A stretch of 60,785 bases of DNA from Alphaproteobacteria bacterium. Lineage in GTDB: Bacteria; Pseudomonadota; Alphaproteobacteria; Micavibrionales; UBA2020. Both the position numbers and the translations under genes were made by a program. Below the pieces are notes generated by a model, which was not told the origin of the DNA, did not search any database, and saw nothing but the letters and a program-made list of their open reading frames with translations. Shown in pieces: positions 9,235 to 17,841 of the stretch (its first letter is position 1; each line of letters begins with the position of its first letter). The stretch covers positions 1 to 60,785 of the forward strand of contig WGNE01000018.1 in NCBI GenBank assembly GCA_016124645.1, in the 5' to 3' direction.

Positions 9235-9271
9235 GAGTATATTTTATATACTCTATTAGAGCATAAGTCAA
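9235..9271 (-). promoter_or_regulatory. nadABC promoter with nested palindromic operators
   Basis: On the minus strand a -35 TTGACT (9266-9271) and a -10 TATAAA (9243-9248) are separated by 17 bases. Two palindromes with the same half-site overlap here. GAGTATA-N5-TATACTC (9235-9253) covers the -10. TATACTC-N5-GAGCATA (9247-9265) fills the spacer. A further GAGTATA half-site lies at 9290-9296. A protein bound here would block polymerase. The obvious candidate is the NadQ-like gene next door; that assignment is inference. Confidence 0.75.
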
Positions 9272-9418
9272 TGAAGATATGATTAAAATGAGTATAACAA
9301 GTAAACGTTATATATCAGATACTTGAAAACAAGATTTTGCCGGAATACAGCCCACGCGCCCGCAAAACACGCCACGATGCGAATCAAGGCGTACTTTGAT
9401 TACGGGAACAGGTACAGG

Positions 9419-10450
9419 TCAGGAGAAGGAGGGAGAAAGCTTCACGCCCGGCGCGGGGCGCTCATAGACCACGCTTTTGCGAAAGCGGAACAGCGCGGCG
9501 GGGCGACCGCCCGCCTCGGCGGATTTCTTGCCGGGAATTTCCTCGACCATGCCCGAGCCTTCGACGAGGCGGCGGAAGTTCTGCTTGTGCAGCGCGTGGC
9601 CGACGATGGCTTCCACCGTCTTTTGCAATTGCAGCAAGGTGAATTCCGGCGGCACCAGTTCGAAGACCACGGGGCGGTATTTCAGCTTGCCGCGCAGCCG
9701 CCCCATGGCGGTGGCGAGGATGCGGCGGTGGTCGTAGAGCATCGAGCGGCCCGGCACCAGCACGTAATCCACCTTGATGCCCTTGTCGCGGATGGCTTCA
9801 TAGACCAGCCGCGCTTCGTAGAGCAGCTCGTAGCGGTCGAGCACTTTTTCCTCGTCCCACGGAATGTTGTCGAGGCCGAAGCACAGGTCCGCGCGGGTGC
9901 GGCGATAGGTTTTTTCCTCTTTCGTCTCGGCGGCCGCGACCCAGCGTTTCAGCCCCAGCTCGATGACGTCGCTGATGATCTTGGGCTTGCCCAGTCGCCA
10001 GTCCTCCCAGGGGAAATAGCTGTACCAGTCGCCCCAGAAGACCTTGTCGTCGGTCTTCACGCCTTCCTGATAGGTGAGCGCGAGGTAGCCGACGGAGACC
10101 ACGCGGTGGAATTCGTCCGACTGGCCGGCGTAGCGGCCGCGGTTGCCGAAAGTATAGAGCTGCTCGACATAGCCGGGCACGAGCGGCGTCTGCTCCTTCA
10201 CCCAGGCGCGCAGGCCCATCTCGATGGTGTCGTGCCGCGCGGGATCGAAGGGGCCGAAGGGCAGCGCGTCGCCTTCCTCGTTCGTCGGCACCACGCCGAC
10301 GCTGAGCGCGTGTTCCGCGCCGCGCACGATGAAGACCTTCGGCTCGTTGTCCTGCACGGCGACGATCACGGCGGAGAGGCCGATGATGATGCCGGCTTCG
10401 CCGGAAGCCCGGTTCGTTTTGTCGTTCTTGCTGGAGGAAGCCGTGGTCAT
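9419..10450 (-). CDS. NadQ-like Nudix/winged-helix regulator of NAD synthesis
   Basis: A 343-residue protein with an N-terminal Nudix-like fold (GIIIGLSAVIVAVQDNEPKVFIV at about 20-42, then GALR/GLRAWVKEQ-type helix around 80-90) and a C-terminal segment of winged-helix type (TLLQLQKTVEAIVGHALHKQNFRRLV). The combination matches the COG4111 group, predicted in Alphaproteobacteria to be the NAD regulator NadQ. The Nudix box lacks the full REUXEEXGU acidic pattern, which fits ligand sensing rather than catalysis. It is transcribed in the same direction as nadABC, 266 bases upstream of nadA. The name is withheld because identity rests on recalled family features and neighbourhood. Confidence 0.8.
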   Translation of the reverse strand: MTTASSSKNDKTNRASGEAGIIIGLSAVIVAVQDNEPKVFIVRGAEHALSVGVVPTNEEGDALPFGPFDPARHDTIEMGLRAWVKEQTPLVPGYVEQLYTFGNRGRYAGQSDEFHRVVSVGYLALTYQEGVKTDDKVFWGDWYSYFPWEDWRLGKPKIISDVIELGLKRWVAAAETKEEKTYRRTRADLCFGLDNIPWDEEKVLDRYELLYEARLVYEAIRDKGIKVDYVLVPGRSMLYDHRRILATAMGRLRGKLKYRPVVFELVPPEFTLLQLQKTVEAIVGHALHKQNFRRLVEGSGMVEEIPGKKSAEAGGRPAALFRFRKSVVYERPAPGVKLSPSFS

Positions 10451-10511
10451 GTCGCCCTGTCCGTCTGGCGCCGCAGCGGCACGCGGGCGCGCTTGAGGTT
10501 TTTATTCGTTC

Positions 10512-11819
10512 TTATTGGTTCGCCTGCGCCTTCTTGTCGCGTTCCAGTTGCCTGAGGAAAACGTCGATGCCGCTGCGCGCGTTCTCCAGCTCGTAGGCGG
10601 TCATGCTGGTCCTGAGCCGGGTCATCTCGCGGAAAGCCGTCGCGTGCAGGTCCACGTCGCGCAGGGAGCGCACGGCCAGCGAGTACCACTTGTAGGCGTC
10701 CTGCTTGTTGATGTCGAACCCGCCAAGGCCGATCTCGTAGAAATGCCCGAGCTCGAGCTGGGAATAGCCGTCGTTCATGTTCGCGGCTTCCATGTAGAGG
10801 TCGCCGGCTTTCTTGAGGTTCTTGGGAACGCCCTTGCCCTCGAAATACAGGTTGGCGAGGGCGACGATGGCGGGCACGTATTTCTTGTCGGCGGCCTTCT
10901 TGTACCAGTTGCGGGCTTCGTCGTAGCTCTGCTCCGTGCCGCGGCCGTTCTCGTACATCCAGCCCACGTGGTACATGGCCGTCAGGTCGCCCTGGTTGGC
11001 CGCGTGCAGGTACCAGACCAGCGCGTCCTGCAGCCCGCGCGACGGATCGCCGCTGGCGCCGCTTTCATAGATATGCGCGATCGCCAGCTGGGCGGGAACG
11101 TAGTTTTGTTCCGCCGCGCGGCGGTACCATTCCAGCGCGGTGTTGATGTTCTTCGGCGCTCCGTCGCCCGTGCGGTACATGTAGCCCAGCGCGTATTGCG
11201 CATAGACGTCGCTTTGCGCGGCGGCAAAGCTGTACCATTTCTGCGCCTCGGCGTCGTTCTGCTGCACGCCTTCGCCGCGCAGATAGACGGTCGCGAGGTT
11301 GTATTGCGCGCGCACGTTGCCCTGCAGCGCGGATTGCAGGAACCATTGCGCGGCCAGCACCGGGTCTTTCCTGTAGGGCTCCCCGTCGCGCAGCATGGTG
11401 GCGAGGTTGTTCTGCGCCACCGCGTCGCCCATCTGCGCCGCGCGGGTGTACCATTTGAAGGCTTCCTTCAGGTCCTGCCGCACGCCGTGGCCGGTCGCGT
11501 AGATATAGCCCGTATAGACGATGGCGGGCAGGTAATCCTGCTCGGCGGATTTCTGGTACCATTTCGCGGCGCCGCTAACGTCCTGCCCCATGCCCACGCC
11601 GGCATCCATCATATAGGCGAGGTAGTATTGCGCGCGCGCGTCGCCGTCGCCCGCCAGCCGCCAGAAATTCTTGAGCGCGAGATCGTTGTCGCCGTAGTTG
11701 AAGGCGTTGAGCCCGTTTTCGAACGAGTAGGCGCTTTGCTGCGCCAGCGCGGCCTGCGCGTTCAGGCCCAGCGAGAGGATCACGGCCATAACGGTGATGT
11801 AAAACGGTCGCTGTTTCAT
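10512..11819 (-). CDS. Exported Sel1-repeat protein
   Basis: A 435-residue protein with a signal peptide (cut after about residue 26, AALAQQS) followed by about nine to ten Sel1-like TPR repeats of about 36 residues. These show the pattern A-x-x-W-Y-x-x-A-A-x-x-x-x-x-x-A-Q-x-x-L-A-x-x-Y, for example AAKWYQKSAEQDYLPA and ALEWYRRAAEQNYVPA. Such repeats form a superhelical scaffold for protein-protein contacts and are often periplasmic or secreted. It ends with a charged helical tail. Its partner is unknown. Sixty-one bases separate it from the regulator downstream, so co-transcription is possible but unproven. Confidence 0.9.
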   Translation of the reverse strand: MKQRPFYITVMAVILSLGLNAQAALAQQSAYSFENGLNAFNYGDNDLALKNFWRLAGDGDARAQYYLAYMMDAGVGMGQDVSGAAKWYQKSAEQDYLPAIVYTGYIYATGHGVRQDLKEAFKWYTRAAQMGDAVAQNNLATMLRDGEPYRKDPVLAAQWFLQSALQGNVRAQYNLATVYLRGEGVQQNDAEAQKWYSFAAAQSDVYAQYALGYMYRTGDGAPKNINTALEWYRRAAEQNYVPAQLAIAHIYESGASGDPSRGLQDALVWYLHAANQGDLTAMYHVGWMYENGRGTEQSYDEARNWYKKAADKKYVPAIVALANLYFEGKGVPKNLKKAGDLYMEAANMNDGYSQLELGHFYEIGLGGFDINKQDAYKWYSLAVRSLRDVDLHATAFREMTRLRTSMTAYELENARSGIDVFLRQLERDKKAQANQ

Positions 11820-12027
11820 TTTTCGGTTTTCAAGCCCCTGATCCTGAAAATGCGTCTTCGCTGCGTTGAATGCCGCAAATCATCCCGGCTAGCCAGCATA
11901 ATACGACACCGAACAGTATAAAAGGCTTTGACCGCAAAATCCTGTCTTTTTTTAAGGATTTACGACGGCCTTGGCTTTTTTGGAAAAACCCGCCGCCGCA
12001 TTATCGTCCGGCCCTGAAGTTTTTATC

Positions 12028-12086
12028 ATTCGGCCATGCCGATTTTCTTATTCGGCCATGAAATTTTCTTATTCGGCCATGCCGAT
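12028..12086. repeat. Tandem 21-22 bp repeat over the gapR stop
   Basis: The sequence ATTCGGCCATG occurs three times, starting at 12028, 12050 and 12071. Each copy is followed by a short A/T-rich tail containing TTTTCTT. The third copy is the end of the gapR coding sequence (encoding Met-Ala-Glu-stop), so the other two are downstream duplications of the stop-codon region. It looks like slippage or local duplication. No coding role is evident. Confidence 0.8.
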
Positions 12087-12353
12087 GGCGGACATGTAAA
12101 GCTCGAGCAGTTCCTGCTCCTCGCGGCGCTTTTCCAGATTGGCCTTGCGCAGCGAGACGATCTTGCGGATGATTTTCGGCTCGAAACCCGTGCCCTTCGC
12201 TTCCGCATAGACGTCGCGAATGTCTTCGGCGAGGGCTTTCTTTTCCTCTTCCAGCCGCTCGATGCGCTCGATGAAGGATTTCAGCCGCTGGCCCGAAACG
12301 GTGGTGGCGGCGTTGTCGTCGTTGTCCTGCGTCTGCAGATTCGTTTTTGCCAT
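12069..12353 (-). CDS. gapR: GapR-family nucleoid-associated protein (DUF2312)
   Basis: A 94-residue, mostly coiled-coil DNA-binding protein of the GapR/DUF2312 family; in Caulobacter GapR binds overtwisted DNA and supports replication and gyrase. The sequence carries the family core SGQRLKSFIERIERLEEEKK, then DVYAEAKGTGFEPK, then IIRKIVSLRK, and ends ELYMSAIGMAE. The start ATG at 12353 gives the usual family length; the open frame continues upstream without matching the family. The last bases are duplicated just downstream as a tandem repeat. A promoter lies at 12379-12406. Confidence 0.93.
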   Translation of the reverse strand: MAKTNLQTQDNDDNAATTVSGQRLKSFIERIERLEEEKKALAEDIRDVYAEAKGTGFEPKIIRKIVSLRKANLEKRREEQELLELYMSAIGMAE

Positions 12354-12378
12354 AAATTTTCCTCCCAGAAAGAGCCGT

Positions 12379-12406
12379 ATCATAATGCCTGCCCGCGCAA
12401 GGTCAA
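12379..12406 (-). promoter_or_regulatory. Sigma-70-type promoter for gapR
   Basis: On the minus strand TTGACC (12401-12406), a 16-base spacer, and TATGAT (12379-12384). The -10 ends 25 bases before the gapR start codon, so the leader would be short. Confidence 0.6.
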
Positions 12407-12524
12407 GACGCGGAATCGGCGGCGGATGCACAATGGCGGCATAAAACGGCAGATGGAAAGATTATAACATAAAAAAGCAAGAAACGCGCGGGGGACGCAG
12501 GGGCGAGCCCCGCCTTTCGGAAAA

Positions 12525-13061
12525 TCATCCGGCCGCGGCGTCCGGCGGCGGGAGAATCGTGATCTGGCTGTCGGCGTCCAGCTGCGCGAGCACGGCCAGC
12601 AGGTCTTCGAGCTTCAGCCCCACGCAGCCCGCCGTGGGCGTGAAGTCCGGCCGGGCGAGGTGCATGAAAATCGCGCTGCCCCTGCCCGGCTGCGGCGGGT
12701 CGTCGTTATAGCCGATGACGGCCGTGACGTCGTAGAGATGGTCCTCGCGTGTCATATGGTCGTTCTGCGCGGGATGCGGCAGGGTGATCTTCTTGTTGTA
12801 ATCCGCGTGCGACGGATCCTCGCACCATCCGGTCTCGGGCGTCAGCTCCTCGACCGGAAGGCCGGTCCGCGGCTTTTCCAGCCGGTCGGCGCGGTAGAGC
12901 ACCTGCCGGAAGGGATAGGTGCCCACGGGCGTCTTGCCGTCGCCCTCCACCTTGTCGATGGTCACGCCGCCCCGGCCCAGCGTGCAGTCGTAACGCTGCG
13001 CGCCGATGAAAAGGACGCCGGTGGTGGCGGTGAAAGAGCTGGTCTGCACGACGATGTTCAT
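12525..13061 (-). CDS. L,D-transpeptidase-like (YkuD) domain protein
   Basis: A 178-residue protein with the catalytic signature of the L,D-transpeptidase YkuD/ErfK domain: a His in IFMHLARPDFTPTAGCVGL followed by the nucleophilic Cys (about residue 150). Upstream features of the fold are visible (RYDCTLGRGGVT, GDGKTPVGTYPFR). Such enzymes cross-link peptidoglycan or anchor proteins to it. No signal peptide is seen at the chosen ATG, unusual for a periplasmic enzyme, although the N-terminus begins directly with the domain. It stands alone, with 62 bases to the next gene upstream. Confidence 0.82.
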   Translation of the reverse strand: MNIVVQTSSFTATTGVLFIGAQRYDCTLGRGGVTIDKVEGDGKTPVGTYPFRQVLYRADRLEKPRTGLPVEELTPETGWCEDPSHADYNKKITLPHPAQNDHMTREDHLYDVTAVIGYNDDPPQPGRGSAIFMHLARPDFTPTAGCVGLKLEDLLAVLAQLDADSQITILPPPDAAAG

Positions 13062-13123
13062 GCGCCATCATCGCACAGCCTTCATGAAAGGCAAGACGTG
13101 AAAGGCAAGCGGGGGGATTGCGC

Positions 13124-14344
13124 TCAATTCGCGGCGGCGGGAACCATGCCGGCCGTCGCCAGCCCGTTGTCATAGGCCGCGGCGCCCGCGCCCATGTGGT
13201 TCATGGCTGCGTATTTGTCCAGCGCCTCCATCATGCGCGCGGCAATAAGCCCCGGCGGCACTGCCGTTCTGGCGCTCTCCGCCGGGGCGTCTTGCGTCTG
13301 AAGGACGGGGGTGGAGCCCACGGGACGGGCGGCGGCGAATTCGTCGCCCCTGCCCGCCGCTTGCGCCGCTGTCAGCACGGCGGATGTGGAAAACCCGTTC
13401 TTCACCTGCGGAACCGGCGCTGTGTGGGATGAGGAGGACGCCAGTTCCTTTTCCGGCAAGCCCGTGCGGTGTGGGTGTGTAGAAGCAAGGCTGCGGAAAT
13501 TCTTTTGTCGCGGCGACGGCGTTTGCGGCGCGCCCTTGCGGGCGAGCAGATGCGCGAGCTGCGCGTCGCTTAGGGTCGGAATGTTGTCGCCCTGCCGACC
13601 GGCGATGAGCGTGCCCCGCGCGGGGGAAGCCGGCAAACCGCCGATCGCGCCCGGGTCGGCGTTGCTGGCGGCGTTGTTATCGGCGTTATCCGCGAATTGC
13701 ATCAGCCCCGGCGCGGGCGGCGTGTTCCAGATGATATGGCCGTCCATATGGCCGGTCTGTATCGGCTTGACCGCCGTGTTTTGCGCCAGCATGACCTCGG
13801 GCGCGGGCCTGCCGTCTTTTTGCGGATTGTCGAGCTTGCGCCCGGTGACCATCGCCAGCATGTGGTCGCCGATGTCGTGGCCGGTTTCCGCCTTGGTCGC
13901 GACGTTGGCGAGGGAAATCGCCCCGCCGATGGGCCCGCCGTAAAGCGTATCCCCCGCGACCTGCGCGGCGGGACTGATGGTGTCGCCCGTCAGGTGGCGG
14001 TAGATGGTGCTGATGACGGGAATGTGCTGCAAAGGGTTGATGACGTCGATGATGCCGAGGATGAAGTCGAGGAAGCTCATGTGCGATTGCCCGGCATTAT
14101 TTGCCGCGTCGCCCGTGCCCTCCGCCGCGCTTGCCGTGGCCTCGCTGCCGCCCGGCATGCTGCCCGCTGTGCGCGCCTCGCCGCCGTTATTGCAGGAAAG
14201 CCCCTGTTTCACCAGCGCGGAAAAATGATCCGCTTCCGCGGCTTGCCCGGTTTGCTCTTTTTTTGTCGCAGGAGCGCCGCCCGCCGTCCGGCCGGGGCCG
14301 GACAGGCCGGGAATGCTCGATGTATAGGCCTGCTGCTCTATCAT
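13124..14344 (-). CDS. Unknown protein divergent from flgK
   Basis: A 406-residue protein, taking MIEQQAYTSSIPGL at 14344 as start; the frame continues upstream into the flgK promoter region with no support. Most of it is low-complexity (Ala, Gly, Pro, Thr) and probably disordered. A conserved-looking core lies in the middle: SFLDFILGIIDVINPLQHIP, then VISTIYRHLTGDTISPAA, then GGPIGGAISLAN. I associate this core with hypothetical proteins near flagellar genes in other Alphaproteobacteria, but cannot verify it here. The C-terminus has a helix MMEALDKYAAMN. A flagellar-export-related role is a guess from position only. Confidence 0.7.
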   Translation of the reverse strand: MIEQQAYTSSIPGLSGPGRTAGGAPATKKEQTGQAAEADHFSALVKQGLSCNNGGEARTAGSMPGGSEATASAAEGTGDAANNAGQSHMSFLDFILGIIDVINPLQHIPVISTIYRHLTGDTISPAAQVAGDTLYGGPIGGAISLANVATKAETGHDIGDHMLAMVTGRKLDNPQKDGRPAPEVMLAQNTAVKPIQTGHMDGHIIWNTPPAPGLMQFADNADNNAASNADPGAIGGLPASPARGTLIAGRQGDNIPTLSDAQLAHLLARKGAPQTPSPRQKNFRSLASTHPHRTGLPEKELASSSSHTAPVPQVKNGFSTSAVLTAAQAAGRGDEFAAARPVGSTPVLQTQDAPAESARTAVPPGLIAARMMEALDKYAAMNHMGAGAAAYDNGLATAGMVPAAAN

Positions 14345-14480
14345 GTGACGCTCATGCTCCAGCGGGGGCTTGTTCCCCCTTCCAGCAGAACTTTGCAAAC
14401 GCCGTGCCAGCAACGGGGGCGCGGGACGACACGGCTTTAACACCCTTGTTTTTAAAGAAAATTTATATCCCGCCCATGAA

Positions 14481-14497
14481 CTGGCACGGGTTTTGCT
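14481..14497 (+). promoter_or_regulatory. Sigma-54 promoter for flgK-flgL
   Basis: CTGGCACG, four bases, then TTGCT matches the -24/-12 sigma-54 consensus with the invariant GG and GC correctly spaced. Transcription would start near 14508, about 50 bases before the flgK ATG. Sigma-54 control of late flagellar genes is established in Caulobacter and others. The activator is not in this window. Confidence 0.88.
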
Positions 14498-14558
14498 GCT
14501 GTGACGGGGGGCGACATATGCCCCGAAAACCAAGTTTTAGGGAAACCGGTAAGGAACC

Positions 14559-16658
14559 ATGAGCATTTCCGCACTCGATAGCGCCCTCAGCGGGCTCAGG
14601 GCGGCGCAAAGCGCGCTCAGCACGATTTCGAACAATATCTCGAACGCCAGCACCGAGGGCTATACCAAGAAGACCGCCGCGCAAAGCACGCTGGTGGTGG
14701 CCGGCGTTGCGCAGGGCGTGCAGATGGACGCCATCACCCGCAACGTGAACCAGTACCTCGTCAAGGCGCTTTTCACGCAGACGAGCGTGAGCGCGCAGGC
14801 GGACGTGAACCAGAGCTATCTTTCCCGCATCCAGGACTTCAACGGGTCGAGCGATTCCGTCTCCGCGCTCTCCAACCTCATCGGCTCCCTGCAAAGCGCC
14901 TTTTCCACGCTGTCTTCCGCGCCGGAAAGCACCAACGACCTCAATACCGTGATTTCCTCCGCCCAGCAGGTGGCGCAGAAGTTCAACGATTATTCGAAGC
15001 TGCTCACCCAGCTGCGCAACGACAGCCAGACGCAAATCACCTCTGACGTGACGGCGGCGAACCAGCAGCTCAAGACCATCGCCGCGCTGAACCTGCAGAT
15101 CCAGCAGCTCGACGCCGCCGGGCAATCGACCGCCGACCTCGAGGACCAGCGCGACCAGGCGGTCAAGACGCTGTCGAAGTACATCCAGGTTTCCACTTAT
15201 ACGACGGATAACAAGCGGCTCGTGGTGCTCTCCAAACTGGGCCAGCCGCTGGTCGATAACGCCGCGCACCAGCTGGTGTTCCAGTCTTCCCCGCTCTCGC
15301 CCTCATCTTATTACCCCGGCGGCGGCGCGAACGGGCTCTACATCGACAGCGCGACCGGCACCGAGCTCACGCAGTCCGGCATCGGCGGGGAGATCGGCGG
15401 GCTGTTCCAGCTGCGCGACCAGACCCTGCCGACTTATCAGGCGCAACTGGACGAGACCGCGCAGAAACTCGCCTCGCGCGTCAGCGCCGAGGGGCTCGAC
15501 CTTTTCGTCGATCAGAGCGGCCTCGTGCCCTCGGACACCGCGCCGCCCGCCGCCCCGGCCTACGTCGGCTTTTCTTCGCAGATCCGCGTGAACTCCGCCG
15601 TGGTGGCGGACCCGACGCTGCTGCGCACCGGCACCAACGGCGCGACCGTCGCCGAGGGCTCGAACGAGCTCATCAACCGCGTGGCCGAATACGCCTTCGG
15701 CGAATACCAGGAGCAGGACCTGACCGGCACGGTCGATATTTCCGGCAACCTGTTCAGCGCGCCCGTGAACCTGACGCAGATCAACCGCATCGCGGGCACC
15801 ACCAACCTCAACAGCTATTCGCCCGACCTGACGGGCGCGTCCAACGTCAACGCGGGCGACACTTTCTCGCTCACCCTCAACGGCTCGACCCAGAACATCA
15901 CGATCAACGCGGGCGACACGCCGGGCGACCTCGTCGCCAACATCAACGCGGCCTTCGGCTCGACCGTCGCCTCGCTGACGGGCAACGGCCAGCTGACCCT
16001 GAACGCCACGACCGACATCACCTTCGCCCCCGGCACGATGAGCGCGGCGGGGATCGGCGAGCTCGGCTTTTCCTATACGACCTACCCGGCGAGCGACCCT
16101 TCCTTCTCCATCACGGTCGGCACGAACAATTCGCCCGTCACCATCCCCATCACCTCGGCGGATACCGGCGCCTCGCTGGTGGCGAAGATCAACGCCAACG
16201 TGCCCGGCGTCACCGCCTCGCTCGGCACGGGCGGGGTGCTGCAGATCGTCCCGACGGACGGCGGGGGCATCCAGCTGCAGAACGTCAACGGCACGCCCCT
16301 GACCGCCATCGGCGCGACGAGCGTGACCAACGTCGCCTGGTCCTCCTTCCGCACCGCGAACCTCGGCCCCAACGCCGACCTGTCAAGCGGGCTGACGGAC
16401 AGCGGCAGCATCGTCGCCTACGGCGCCGCCATGCTGGGCGCGCAGGCGCAGGACGCCGCCGCCGCGGACGACACCGCGACGAAGGAAAGCGCCTACCTCA
16501 CCACGCTGGATACGCGCAACACCAACCAAAGCGGCGTCAACATCGACCAGGAAATGGCCGACCTCGTGCGCGTGCAAAACGCCTATAGCGCGGCGGGACA
16601 GGTGGTTTCGGCCACGCAAAAGCTTTTTGACGCGCTGCTCAACGCCTTCAGCGGCTAA
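14559..16658 (+). CDS. flgK: Flagellar hook-associated protein 1
   Basis: A 699-residue hook-filament junction protein. The N-terminus has the axial-protein signature (ALDSALSGLRAAQSALSTI, then SNNISNASTEGYTKK). The C-terminus has the paired helical signature GVNIDQEMADLVRVQNAY and then SATQKLFDALLNAF. The centre (about 280-600) is a Thr/Asn/Gly-rich beta region with repeated elements (INAGDTPGDLVANINAAFG and TSADTGASLVAKINANVPG) that look like duplicated surface domains. It is longer than the enterobacterial protein but normal for Alphaproteobacteria. It is first in the flgK-flgL pair, with 14 bases between them, behind the sigma-54 promoter. Confidence 0.96.
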   Translation: MSISALDSALSGLRAAQSALSTISNNISNASTEGYTKKTAAQSTLVVAGVAQGVQMDAITRNVNQYLVKALFTQTSVSAQADVNQSYLSRIQDFNGSSDSVSALSNLIGSLQSAFSTLSSAPESTNDLNTVISSAQQVAQKFNDYSKLLTQLRNDSQTQITSDVTAANQQLKTIAALNLQIQQLDAAGQSTADLEDQRDQAVKTLSKYIQVSTYTTDNKRLVVLSKLGQPLVDNAAHQLVFQSSPLSPSSYYPGGGANGLYIDSATGTELTQSGIGGEIGGLFQLRDQTLPTYQAQLDETAQKLASRVSAEGLDLFVDQSGLVPSDTAPPAAPAYVGFSSQIRVNSAVVADPTLLRTGTNGATVAEGSNELINRVAEYAFGEYQEQDLTGTVDISGNLFSAPVNLTQINRIAGTTNLNSYSPDLTGASNVNAGDTFSLTLNGSTQNITINAGDTPGDLVANINAAFGSTVASLTGNGQLTLNATTDITFAPGTMSAAGIGELGFSYTTYPASDPSFSITVGTNNSPVTIPITSADTGASLVAKINANVPGVTASLGTGGVLQIVPTDGGGIQLQNVNGTPLTAIGATSVTNVAWSSFRTANLGPNADLSSGLTDSGSIVAYGAAMLGAQAQDAAAADDTATKESAYLTTLDTRNTNQSGVNIDQEMADLVRVQNAYSAAGQVVSATQKLFDALLNAFSG

Positions 16659-16672
16659 ACAGGAGAAAACGG

Positions 16673-17695
16673 ATGACGACGACGACATTGAACCCGGTTT
16701 CCTTTCTCGGCCAGTCCACCGCGCAGATCGGGCGGCTGAACGACCTTTCCAGCACGCTGGCCGACCTCGAACGTCAGCTTTCCACGCAGAAGAAGTCCGC
16801 CACGCTCTCCGGGCTCGGCACCGCCGCGCAGGCCGTGCAGAACTACCACATCGACACCACGCAGGTGACCGGCTACCTGACCAACATCAGCACGACCACC
16901 ACGCGCATCAAGGTCATGAGCCAGGCGCTGACCAGCGCCGCCGACGAGGGCCGCCAGATGATCCAGACCTTGACGCTGCAAGGGCAGAACGGCACGCAGG
17001 ACATCGGCACCATCAACCAGCTGGCCAAGCAGGCGCTGTCCTTCGTGACCGACCTTGCCAATACCCAGCTCAACGGGCGCTATCTTTTCGCGGGGTCGGA
17101 CGCGACCACGCCGCCCTTCGCGGACAACACCACGCTGAACAATACCTTCCAGACGCAGGTCAGCGACTGGCTGAACGGCACGCAGACCACGGCGCAGCTG
17201 ACCGCGAACGTCGATGCGCTTACCACGGACGAGCTGGGACTGAACACGGGGCTTTCCGCCTCGGGCAACGTGACCGCGCATATCGACGACAACACGGACC
17301 TCGATTACACCGTCAAGGCCGACACCGGCGGGTTTCAGGACCTGATCCGCGCGCTGGGCTTCGCCGCGCAGGTGACCGCGCCCGGTTCCGCCGACACGCC
17401 GACCAGCGCGGACCTCGACACCGTGGTGAACAAGATTTTGACCCTGACGCAGGCCGCCGTGGCCAAGCTCGACAGTTCCAACGCCTCGCTCGGCACCAAG
17501 CAGGGGCTGATGCAGGTGATACAGGACAAGCACACGCAGGATACCGACACGCTGGCCAGCCTCATTTCCGACGTGGAGGACCCGAACACGACCGAGGTGG
17601 TCGCCAAGATACAATCCCTGCAGACCCAGCTGCAGGCCTCCTATCAGGTCACAAGCATCGTCAGCCAGCTTTCGCTCATCAACTACATCCACTAG
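16673..17695 (+). CDS. flgL: Flagellar hook-associated protein 3 (FlgL)
   Basis: A 340-residue hook-filament junction protein related to flagellin. N-terminal helices carry GQSTAQIGRLNDLSSTLADL and the ERQLSTQKK segment. A central ANTQLNGRYLFAGSDATTPPF motif is typical of FlgL. The C-terminal helices end QTQLQASYQVTSIVSQLSLI. It caps the hook above FlgK and is co-transcribed with it. No strong terminator is seen after it; a short AT-rich stretch follows. Confidence 0.95.
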   Translation: MTTTTLNPVSFLGQSTAQIGRLNDLSSTLADLERQLSTQKKSATLSGLGTAAQAVQNYHIDTTQVTGYLTNISTTTTRIKVMSQALTSAADEGRQMIQTLTLQGQNGTQDIGTINQLAKQALSFVTDLANTQLNGRYLFAGSDATTPPFADNTTLNNTFQTQVSDWLNGTQTTAQLTANVDALTTDELGLNTGLSASGNVTAHIDDNTDLDYTVKADTGGFQDLIRALGFAAQVTAPGSADTPTSADLDTVVNKILTLTQAAVAKLDSSNASLGTKQGLMQVIQDKHTQDTDTLASLISDVEDPNTTEVVAKIQSLQTQLQASYQVTSIVSQLSLINYIH

Positions 17696-17772
17696 GGCTA
17701 ACCCGCTTGAAATAAATATTTTATTGTCAAGATCTTGCGCCCGCGCTCGGAAATCGGCACGGGCGCATCCGG

Positions 17773-17820
17773 TTTTGATTGACAGCCGCCCCCCGCTCTT
17801 TATGATTATGGCAATCAAAA
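17773..17820 (+). promoter_or_regulatory. Sigma-70 promoter framed by an inverted repeat
   Basis: TTGACA (17779-17784), 16 bases, TATGAT (17801-17806) is a near-consensus promoter for the gene at 17842. It is bracketed by an 8-base inverted repeat, TTTTGATT (17773-17780) and AATCAAAA (17813-17820), which could be an operator. Confidence 0.65.
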
Positions 17821-17841
17821 AGAGAGGAGTGTTTCAAGACC

